Assembly (NCBI GenBank): GCA_003132825.1
Contig: PKYX01000218.1
Coordinates: forward strand, 3,970-11,507
Direction of reading: 5' to 3'
Length of the DNA: 7,538 nucleotides
Source: Acidobacteriaceae bacterium
GTDB lineage: Bacteria > Acidobacteriota > Terriglobia > Terriglobales > Acidobacteriaceae
A model generated the notes under the pieces. It did not search any database and was not told the DNA's origin. It saw only the letters and a program-made list of their open reading frames with translations. Position numbers and translations under genes: made by a program. Below, in pieces: positions 1 to 4,847 of this stretch. Positions within the stretch are counted from its first letter, which is position 1. Each line of letters opens with the position of its first letter.

Positions 1-203
1 CAAACAACTGTGGATGGTTGGATCGGCGCACCGCGCCTCCTTGGCAAAGGTCGATGCGGCATTTTACCTGTTTGCTGCCCTGCCAGCACCGCGAGAATCT
101 AGATTCAGCCTGCGGTGATAGCAGAGGAAAATCGTCGCAGACCCCAGCAGGCAACAATCACGCGGGCTGGGACTAGGGCCAGAGAGAATCGGTCCGGCTG
201 TCG
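1..203. other. Left-edge non-coding stretch downstream of nupC
   Basis: No recognisable gene was found between the window edge and the nupC stop. Plus-strand frame 2 is open from the edge to a TGA at 116-118 (38 codons), and the minus strand has an ATG at 62-60 that stays open to the edge. Neither gives a peptide I recognise. The stretch holds one notable inverted repeat (87-117), listed separately. I see no GC-rich hairpin followed by a clear U-tract on the minus strand, so the end of the leftward operon transcript is not defined here. Confidence 0.5.
87..117. repeat. Inverted repeat enclosing a perfect 12-bp palindrome
   Basis: CACCGC at 87-92 is the exact reverse complement of GCGGTG at 112-117. 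Inside this stem lies the perfect palindrome GAATCTAGATTC (95-106). The two arms are joined by unequal internal segments of 2 and 5 nt. It lies about 90 nt past the nupC stop on the minus strand. It could be a 3'-end RNA hairpin that protects or ends the nupC transcript, or a protein-binding site. Neither strand has a U-tract after the stem, so a classical intrinsic terminator is not supported. Confidence 0.4.
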
Positions 204-1433
204 CTAACTTCCCCAAAGGATAATCCCCGCAATAGAAGCGGACATCAGATTTGCCATGGTGCCCGCCAGCATCGCACGCAAACCCAGGCGGGCCAACTCT
301 CCCCTTTGATTGGGCGCCAGAGCGCCAATGCCGCCGATCTGAATTCCAATCGAGCTGAAATTCGCGAATCCGCAGAGAGCAAAGGTCGCAATCGTGAAGG
401 TCCGTGGATCGAGGCTACCCTTCACGGTTCCGAGCTGCGCGAATGCGACAAATTCGTTGAGCGCCATGCGGGTGCCCAGCAGATTGCCAATCGTTCCGGC
501 GTCACGCCATGGGATCCCGATCAGCCAAGCCACGGGGGCGAAAACCCAGCCCAGAACTTGCTGCAGGCTACTGGGAAACCAGGCAATGTGAATATGCGTC
601 CACCCCATCATGGCATTGAGCAGCGCCAGCAAGGCGAGAAAGGTAATCAGCATCGCGCCGACGTTGAGGGCCAGATGGAGACCATCGACGGTGCCGCGGG
701 CAATGGCGCCCAGGATATTGCCTTCCTTCTCGGTGGCCGGCATCTCCACCCGGCCAGCCGTGAGCGGCGTTCCAGTCTCGGGGACCAACATCTTAGCCAT
801 CAGCAGAGTCCCCGGCGCAGTCATGATCACTGCCGTCAGCAGACTTTTGGCGTCCGCGCCGCCCACCCGTATATAGGCCGCCATCATGCCTCCGGAAATA
901 TGCGCCATACCGCTCGTCATCACGCACATCAGTTCGGATTGGGTAAGCTCCGGAAGAAACGGGCGGATGGTGAGAGGAGCCTCGGTCTGACCCATGAAGA
1001 TACTGGCCGCGATGTTGAGTGATTCGGCGCCGCTTGCTCCCATAACGCGCGTCATCACCCAGGCCCCAGCGCGAATGACAACTTGCATAACGCCCAGGTG
1101 GTAAAGGACCGCAAAAAACGCCGCGATGAAGATGATCGTCGGCAGCACCTGGAAGGCGAAAATCAGCCCCAACGAGGACTGCTGTTTCCCCAGTTCGCCG
1201 AAGACGAAAACCGAGCCGGCATAGGAAAAATCGAGCAGTTTCTTGGCGCCGTTGCCCGCCATCTGAAACAGCCACTCCCCAGACTTGACGCGGAGGACGA
1301 ACAGTCCAAGGGCGAGTTGCAGTCCTAATCCCCAGGCAACCGTCTTCAGGCGGATGGCGCGCCGGTTGGTAGAAAAGGCAAACGCCAAACCCAACATGGT
1401 CAGCAAACCGAGAACACCGGTGAAGCGGCCCAT
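204..1433 (-). CDS. nupC: NupC-family concentrative nucleoside transporter
   Basis: This 409-residue integral membrane protein is of the concentrative nucleoside transporter (CNT) family, which imports nucleosides with cation symport across the inner membrane. Its length matches bacterial members. Long hydrophobic segments run through the chain, for example near residues 5-20, 31-47, 88-112, 255-273 and 290-306. The substrate-site motifs of the family are visible: GQTEAPL at 148-154, NEF at 326-328 (Glu327) and GFANFSS at 355-361. From memory these correspond to the Gln/Thr/Glu, Glu and Phe/Asn/Ser nucleoside contacts of the Vibrio cholerae CNT structure, so the binding site looks intact. The ATG at 1433 lies 2 nt after the deoA stop and has a good Shine-Dalgarno inside the deoA 3' end. 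It is the last gene of the pyrR-cdd-deoA-nupC operon. Substrate preference (pyrimidine or broad) cannot be read from sequence, but its partners point to pyrimidine nucleosides. Confidence 0.95.
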   Translation of the reverse strand: MGRFTGVLGLLTMLGLAFAFSTNRRAIRLKTVAWGLGLQLALGLFVLRVKSGEWLFQMAGNGAKKLLDFSYAGSVFVFGELGKQQSSLGLIFAFQVLPTIIFIAAFFAVLYHLGVMQVVIRAGAWVMTRVMGASGAESLNIAASIFMGQTEAPLTIRPFLPELTQSELMCVMTSGMAHISGGMMAAYIRVGGADAKSLLTAVIMTAPGTLLMAKMLVPETGTPLTAGRVEMPATEKEGNILGAIARGTVDGLHLALNVGAMLITFLALLALLNAMMGWTHIHIAWFPSSLQQVLGWVFAPVAWLIGIPWRDAGTIGNLLGTRMALNEFVAFAQLGTVKGSLDPRTFTIATFALCGFANFSSIGIQIGGIGALAPNQRGELARLGLRAMLAGTMANLMSASIAGIILWGS

Positions 1434-1435
1434 TC

Positions 1436-2797
1436 TTATTTTCCTCCCGATCCTCGAATCACACGATGTACGAGCATCTTCTTCCGCACCGGGGCGGCCT
1501 CGTCCGCGACGTGATAGCTGTTCAGAAGCATTTCCTGAGCTCGCCTAGCGCGAGCTTCGGAGTTGTAATGGACCGTGCAAAGCGTTTCCCCGGCGCGAAT
1601 CGCGTCGCCGGCCTTGCGATGCAAAACGATTCCGACCGCCGGATCGATGCCGTCTTCTTTTTTTTCGCGTCCGCCGCCTAGAACCACACAGGCCGTGCCC
1701 ACCGCCTCGCAATTGATCGAGGCGATCCACCCGCTGGCCGGACTGTTGACGGTGAGCGTGTATCTCGATCGCGGCAACCGTTCGGGGTTGTCGATTACAC
1801 CTTCATCTCCACCTTGGAGTTTGACCATCCGCCGCAACTTCTCAAGCGCCTGTCCCGATTGAATCAGTTCGGCCGCCCTTGTCTTACCATCCGCCACTGA
1901 ATCGACCACACCTCCCAGGACAAACATCCAGCCCGCCAGTTCCAGGCATAACTCTCGAAGCTCCTCAGGTCCTGCCCCGCGCAAAACATCGATCGCCTCG
2001 ATCACTTCGAGCGAGTTTCCCACCTGTGATCCTAGCGGCTGATCCATGTCGGTGATCAGCGCGACGATTGCTTTCCCCATTCGCTCGCCGGTTTCCACCA
2101 TCAGTTCCGCCAAAAACACGGCGTCCTTTTCTTCCTTCATGAAGGCGCCGGAGCCGGTCTTGACGTCCAGCACCAGAGCATCGATTCCTTCCGCCAATTT
2201 CTTGCTCATGATGGAAGCGCAGATCAAATAGGGGCTCTCCACCGTGGCGGTGACATCGCGCAGCGCGTAGAGTTTTCGGTCAGCGGGAGCGATCTCGGCA
2301 GTCTGTCCGATCATGGCGCAGCCACAGGCGGCCAGCACACGCCGGAACTCGGGGACTGACAGATTCACGTTGAATCCCGGAATCGACTCAAGTTTGTCCA
2401 GCGTGCCGCCGGTGTGCCCTAATCCGCGTCCGCTGATCATCGGGACCACCAAACCACCGGCCGCCGCCAGAGGCGCCAGCACCAGCGACGTCTTGTCCCC
2501 CACGCCGCCGGTGGAATGCTTGTCTACTTTCTTGGCGGAGAATTCCGTAAGGTCCAGAACATCGCCCGAACGCAGCATGGCGTCGGTCAGCGCGGACGTC
2601 TCGGCGCGAGAAAGCCCGCGCAGGATCACAGCCATGAGCCAGGCGGACACTTGGTAGTCGGGAATCTCGCCAATGGTATAAGCCCGAACCAGATATTCAA
2701 TCTCAGCGCGCGACAACTCTTCTCCATCGCGCTTCCTGCGAATCACGTCGATCGTGCGAATGGGCAACGGAGCAGGGCTTCCCCGAGTCTGGTTCAC
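1436..2797 (-). CDS. deoA: Thymidine/pyrimidine-nucleoside phosphorylase
   Basis: The 453-residue cytosolic enzyme catalyses phosphorolysis of pyrimidine (deoxy)nucleosides to free base and (deoxy)ribose-1-phosphate. The length is normal for the family. The signature runs from SGRGLGHTGGT (122-132) into LDKLES. The E. coli DeoA active-site residues His85, Arg171, Ser186 and Lys190 map with a constant offset of 9 to His94 (KHSTGG), Arg180 (LRD), Ser195 and Lys199. The phosphate-loop region KHSTGGVGDKTS is present. Met120 occupies the E. coli Met111 position, where from memory broad-specificity PyNPs carry Lys. This favours a thymidine/deoxyuridine phosphorylase over a uridine-cleaving PyNP, although that call is tentative. 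The start is GTG at 2797, overlapping the cdd stop in GTGA, a sign of translational coupling; GGAAGGG lies 11 nt upstream. No in-frame ATG occurs before the conserved N-terminal domain is under way. Its product deoxyribose-1-phosphate would feed DeoC on the other arm after phosphopentomutase. Confidence 0.95.
   Translation of the reverse strand: MNQTRGSPAPLPIRTIDVIRRKRDGEELSRAEIEYLVRAYTIGEIPDYQVSAWLMAVILRGLSRAETSALTDAMLRSGDVLDLTEFSAKKVDKHSTGGVGDKTSLVLAPLAAAGGLVVPMISGRGLGHTGGTLDKLESIPGFNVNLSVPEFRRVLAACGCAMIGQTAEIAPADRKLYALRDVTATVESPYLICASIMSKKLAEGIDALVLDVKTGSGAFMKEEKDAVFLAELMVETGERMGKAIVALITDMDQPLGSQVGNSLEVIEAIDVLRGAGPEELRELCLELAGWMFVLGGVVDSVADGKTRAAELIQSGQALEKLRRMVKLQGGDEGVIDNPERLPRSRYTLTVNSPASGWIASINCEAVGTACVVLGGGREKKEDGIDPAVGIVLHRKAGDAIRAGETLCTVHYNSEARARRAQEMLLNSYHVADEAAPVRKKMLVHRVIRGSGGK
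1443..1448 (-). promoter_or_regulatory. Shine-Dalgarno of nupC inside the deoA 3' end
   Basis: On the minus strand GGGAGG ends 9 nt before the nupC ATG (1433-1431). It lies within the last codons of deoA. This supports the ATG at 1433 and indicates that nupC is translated from the same mRNA as deoA. Confidence 0.7.
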
Positions 2798-3198
2798 TTG
2801 AGGCGAAACCCTTCCGGCAAAAGTTCGGTGATATGGCTTTCTTTCCAGCCTTTCGAGCCTTGAAAGTACACCATCGCCTCTGGCCCGAATTCATAAATCA
2901 CCTGCCGGCAAGCTCCGCAGGGAGAGCACGGCACGTCCTGATCATTGACAACTGCTACGGCGCGAATGTCCAGTCGCGGTCCGGATTGAGCAACTGCGGT
3001 GAAGATTGCCGTGCGCTCAGCGCAGTTCGTCATCCCGTAGGAGGCGTTCTCCACATTACAGCCAGCGAAGACCTCGCCCTTGGCGGTAATCAGCGCCGCA
3101 CCCACCCGAAAGTGGGAATAGGGTGCATGGGCGTGCTTCATGACCTTCCGCGCCGCTCGAAGCAGAAGCGTACGCTGTTTGCCGGGAATCGTTTTCAT
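2794..3198 (-). CDS. cdd: Cytidine deaminase (homotetrameric zinc type)
   Basis: This 134-residue enzyme hydrolytically deaminates cytidine and deoxycytidine to uridine and deoxyuridine in the cytosol. Its size matches the short tetrameric class (B. subtilis type). Numbered from the ATG at 3198, the first zinc motif NCAER gives Cys59 and the proton-shuttling Glu61. The second, PCSPCGACRQ, gives Cys94 and Cys97. The substrate-binding segments APYSHFRVGAAL and FAGCNVENASYG are also intact. An in-frame GTG at 3210 would add four residues. I prefer the ATG because GGTGG lies 8 nt upstream and the N-terminus then has the usual length before PYS. The gene begins 18 nt after the pyrR stop and its TGA overlaps the deoA GTG. 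It makes the deoxyuridine and uridine that DeoA cleaves. Confidence 0.95.
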   Translation of the reverse strand: MKTIPGKQRTLLLRAARKVMKHAHAPYSHFRVGAALITAKGEVFAGCNVENASYGMTNCAERTAIFTAVAQSGPRLDIRAVAVVNDQDVPCSPCGACRQVIYEFGPEAMVYFQGSKGWKESHITELLPEGFRLK

Positions 3199-3216
3199 TG
3201 CCCTGGCCACCGGACC

Positions 3217-3786
3217 CTACTTCTCCATAAGAAGAACTTTTTCCGTCCCATCAATCTCGGTCAACTTGACTTCGATCACTTCGTTCATCGTCGTTTGCAC
3301 ATTGCGGCCAACGAACGCCGCCTCAATTGGCAACTCGCGGTGGCCGCGGTCGATCAGTACGCACAGCTGCACCCGGCGAGGTCGTCCGTGCGAAAACAGC
3401 GCGTCCAGGGCTGCGCGAATGGTACGGCCGGTAAAAAGGACGTCGTCCACCAGCACGATACTTTGGTCTTGGATGGAAAACCCCATCCTCGAGGCCTGTA
3501 CCACGGGCTTCGGCCCAAGTGTGGAGAGGTCATCACGATAGAACGTGATGTCCAGGGTTCCGACCGGAATGGTCACACCTTCAATACGACCGATCAGCTT
3601 TCCCAACCGCTCCGCCAGCGGCACACCGCGACGCCGGATACCGACTAGCGCAAAGGCATCAACTCCACCGTTCTTTTCCACGATCTCATGGGCTAGCCGG
3701 ACCATGGTACGATCCATTTCGGACGCCGACATCAGCTGCGCCTTCTCGCGAAGGCTGGTTTTTCGCACCGCGTTCTCACTTGTCAT
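3217..3786 (-). CDS. pyrR: PyrR: uracil phosphoribosyltransferase / pyr RNA-binding regulator
   Basis: The 189-residue protein has the type I phosphoribosyltransferase fold of PyrR, which in Firmicutes binds pyr leader RNA and also converts uracil plus PRPP to UMP. Conserved PyrR blocks are present in order: LAHEIVEKN (31-39), LVGIRRRGVPLA (47-58), VGTLDITFYRDDL (75-87), the PRPP loop VLVDDVLFTGRT (111-122), then LIDRGHRELPIEA and FVGRNVQT. Length matches the family (about 180). The frame is open upstream to 3834, but the family N-terminus and the promoter (TATCAT at 3801-3796) both require a start at or near ATG 3786. No Shine-Dalgarno precedes it, which fits leaderless initiation. It heads the cdd-deoA-nupC operon. 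In this context it may mainly salvage uracil released by DeoA. No leader remains on its own transcript for PyrR-type attenuation, so any regulatory targets would be elsewhere. Confidence 0.93.
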   Translation of the reverse strand: MTSENAVRKTSLREKAQLMSASEMDRTMVRLAHEIVEKNGGVDAFALVGIRRRGVPLAERLGKLIGRIEGVTIPVGTLDITFYRDDLSTLGPKPVVQASRMGFSIQDQSIVLVDDVLFTGRTIRAALDALFSHGRPRRVQLCVLIDRGHRELPIEAAFVGRNVQTTMNEVIEVKLTEIDGTEKVLLMEK

Positions 3787-3788
3787 AA

Positions 3789-3824
3789 TCGTTGCATGAT
3801 ACGCAGTGCCGGGTCCCGTGACAA
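3789..3824 (-). promoter_or_regulatory. Sigma70-type promoter of the pyrR-cdd-deoA-nupC operon (leaderless)
   Basis: On the minus strand TTGTCA (3824-3819, 5 of 6 to consensus) and TATCAT (3801-3796, 5 of 6) are separated by exactly 17 nt. The predicted start of transcription is A at 3789, 3 nt before the pyrR ATG (3786-3784). The mRNA would be essentially leaderless, consistent with no Shine-Dalgarno there. GGTCC (3812-3816) in the spacer is the inverse of GGACC at 3828-3832, and GGACC recurs at 3836-3840. These short repeats flank the -35 box and might form an operator, but they are too short to be sure. Confidence 0.65.
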
Positions 3825-3903
3825 GCAGGACCAAAGGACCTCAAGGCGCGAGCACCGCGAACTTCCCGGCGCTCGCCGTCATGATTTGCGATCAGGTCTC
3901 GCC

Positions 3904-3932
3904 TTGTTGAATGGCAAAGGAACTCTGATAAT
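3904..3932 (+). promoter_or_regulatory. Possible promoter of the rightward operon
   Basis: TTGTTG (3904-3909, weak) and GATAAT (3927-3932, 5 of 6) are 17 nt apart. The predicted start falls at 3939-3940, right on the second ATG (3940) of the TrpF-like frame. If used, this would give another leaderless mRNA beginning at that ATG. It competes with an SD-led start at 3931, whose ATG overlaps the -10 box. The -35 is poor, so this is a candidate only. Confidence 0.3.
3917..3921 (+). promoter_or_regulatory. Shine-Dalgarno for the TrpF-like gene start at 3931
   Basis: AAGGA ends 9 nt before ATG 3931. It supports that start over the next ATG (3940) or the far upstream ATG (3796), provided that transcription begins upstream of this site. 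Confidence 0.5.
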
Positions 3933-4593
3933 GAGGGCGATGGATGCTCCTCGGGTGCGCGTGAAGATCTGCTGTATCCGCTCGCCACAGGAAGCGGTAC
4001 TGGCGATCCGTTCTGGGGCATCCGCGCTGGGCTTGGTATCTGACATGCCAAGCGGGCCTGGCGTGATCTCCGAAGACACAATCCTCGAAATTGCTAACCG
4101 GGTTCCTCCCGGAGTCGCGTCGTTTCTTCTCACCAGCAAACAGGATGCCGCATCGATCGTTGCCCAGCAGCGCCGCTGCCGCACGAATACACTGCAGATC
4201 GTGGATCGGCTGCCCGCAGGATGCCACCGCGAGTTGAGGTGGTCTTTGCCCGGAATTGGGATCGTGCAGGTGGTGCACGTCACCGGGCCAGAATCAGTCG
4301 AAGAAGCACTGACCGTAGCCTCTGAGGTGGACGCGATTGTGCTCGACTCGGGCAATCCGAACCTCCCCGTGAAGGAACTCGGAGGAACCGGCAGAGTGCA
4401 TAATTGGGTATTGAGCCGGGCGATTCGCGAGCAAACTCCGGTACCCATATTTCTTGCGGGCGGCATTGGGCCGCACAACGTCCGCCGGGCGATTGAGGAA
4501 GTGGGGCCTTTCGGTATCGATCTTTGTACTGGTGTCCGCACCGACGGCAAGCTGGATGAAGGGAAACTCGAATCCCTGTTCGCAAGTCTTTGA
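3931..4593 (+). CDS. TrpF-like (phosphoribosylanthranilate isomerase family) protein, substrate unknown
   Basis: This 220-residue protein has the TrpF (beta-alpha)8-barrel layout. It shows VKICC at 11-15 (catalytic-Cys position of KICG, Cys14), GASALGLV at 29-36, VLDSG at 137-141 (catalytic Asp139), GGTGRVHNW at 151-159, the phosphate-binding LAGGIGPHNV at 175-184, and FGIDLCTGVRTDGKLD at 194-209. TrpF performs an Amadori rearrangement of phosphoribosyl-anthranilate in tryptophan synthesis. The usual SPRYVS segment, whose Arg is known from T. maritima TrpF to contact the anthranilate carboxylate, is here PSGPGVIS (40-47) without Arg, and the Gly after the Cys is Cys15. The acid/base pair is therefore kept while the carboxylate contact seems lost, arguing for another substrate. 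No trp genes are nearby; the neighbours are pyrR (divergent) and deoC. Start: ATG 3931 has an SD; ATG 3940 could serve a leaderless mRNA. The frame extends upstream to 3796, but that part overlaps the pyrR promoter and does not look like TrpF. The family call is firm; the function is open. Confidence 0.85.
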   Translation: MRAMDAPRVRVKICCIRSPQEAVLAIRSGASALGLVSDMPSGPGVISEDTILEIANRVPPGVASFLLTSKQDAASIVAQQRRCRTNTLQIVDRLPAGCHRELRWSLPGIGIVQVVHVTGPESVEEALTVASEVDAIVLDSGNPNLPVKELGGTGRVHNWVLSRAIREQTPVPIFLAGGIGPHNVRRAIEEVGPFGIDLCTGVRTDGKLDEGKLESLFASL

Positions 4594-4679
4594 CTCATCT
4601 CGAACCGCTCACGCGACATGCCGATCTGCCCTTTGACGTCTCAGGACGTATGTCATGACGCCGCAAACTTCTTAGTCCT

Positions 4680-4719
4680 GATTCCCTCGCCCTGGGGGAC
4701 GAATGGGGAATCCTATTTT
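4680..4719 (+). terminator. Possible weak intrinsic terminator after the TrpF-like gene
   Basis: GATTCCC (4680-4686) is the exact reverse complement of GGGAATC (4706-4712), a 7-bp stem closing a 19-nt loop and followed at once by CTATTTTC. It lies 87 nt past the TrpF-like stop. The T-run is broken and the loop is long, so termination may be partial or conditional. Confidence 0.35.
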
Positions 4720-4733
4720 CCGACATTCGCCCC
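4696..4733 (+). repeat. Second inverted repeat interleaved with the terminator hairpin (pseudoknot topology)
   Basis: CGAATG (4700-4705) pairs exactly with CATTCG (4724-4729). After one A-C mismatch, GGG (4696-4698) pairs with CCC (4731-4733). The 5' arm lies in the loop of the 4680-4712 hairpin, and that hairpin's 3' arm lies in this loop. The two stems could therefore alternate or form an H-type pseudoknot with no nucleotide between 4705 and 4706. Confidence 0.35.
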
Positions 4734-4796
4734 GTGCAACGGGAAAGGATGATTGGAGAAGCCCGAATCTCCCAGATCTCCGTTTTTCCCAATCTG

Positions 4797-4809
4797 CCGT
4801 ACAATACGG
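4797..4809 (+). promoter_or_regulatory. Palindrome overlapping a -10-like box upstream of deoC
   Basis: CCGTA (4797-4801) and TACGG (4805-4809) form a perfect inverted repeat around CAA. TACAAT at 4800-4805 is 5 of 6 to the -10 consensus and would start transcription near 4812, about 36 nt before ATG 4848. No good -35 hexamer is seen 16-18 nt upstream. It may be an activator-dependent promoter with an overlapping operator, or chance. Confidence 0.25.
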
Positions 4810-4847
4810 GCGAGCGGGATATCCTTCGGGCCGCCAAAGAAGACTCG

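Larger units (their letters stand above)
4594..4847 (+). other. Intergenic region between the TrpF-like gene and deoC
   Basis: These 254 nt carry no recognisable gene if deoC starts at ATG 4848. They contain a hairpin followed by a short T-rich run (4680-4719), an overlapping second inverted repeat (4696-4733), and a TACAAT -10-like box inside a small palindrome (4797-4809). The deoC frame is open back to a GTG at 4734 with a further ATG at 4749, but the extra residues show no match to the aldolase family. The layout suggests that deoC may have its own promoter or a regulated leader rather than simple read-through. Confidence 0.5.

Noticed and set aside
1..62. Possible small minus-strand gene starting at ATG 62 and running off the left edge
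   Set aside because: Twenty codons, Arg/Pro-rich, with only a weak AGGT upstream; not enough to call.
1..118. Possible C-terminal end of a plus-strand gene (open frame 2 from the edge to TGA at 116-118)
   Set aside because: Only 38 codons are visible and no motif is recognisable; other frames are open over similar lengths, so it cannot be supported.
306..1022. 238-codon open frame on the plus strand opposite nupC
   Set aside because: A hydrophilic, His/Arg/Gln-rich antisense translation of a membrane protein gene, typical of a shadow frame.
2833..3648. 271-codon open frame on the plus strand opposite cdd and pyrR
   Set aside because: It lies antisense to two genes with full catalytic motifs; its translation is rich in Arg, His and Gly with no recognisable domain, as expected for a shadow frame in GC-rich DNA.
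3787..3834. 16-residue N-terminal extension of PyrR (start at 3834)
   Set aside because: It would place the start upstream of the strong promoter, and the extra residues do not resemble PyrR N-termini; ATG 3786 is preferred.
3849..3882. GC-rich imperfect hairpin (GGC..GAGC with GCTCGCC) in the divergent spacer as an attenuator or riboswitch
   Set aside because: The stem needs a 2-nt bulge, no U-tract follows, and no known riboswitch core is recognisable.
3796..3930. 45-residue N-terminal extension of the TrpF-like protein (start at ATG 3796)
   Set aside because: This stretch contains the opposite-strand promoter and translates into an Arg-rich segment absent from TrpF barrels, which begin just before VKIC.
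3879..4619. 246-codon open frame on the minus strand opposite the TrpF-like gene
   Set aside because: The plus-strand frame has clear TrpF motifs; the antisense translation is Ser/Arg/Pro-rich and resembles no family I know.
4633..4661. TTGACG at 4633-4638 as a -35 box for deoC
   Set aside because: The hexamer is good but no acceptable -10 lies 16-18 nt downstream (TGACGC at 17 nt).
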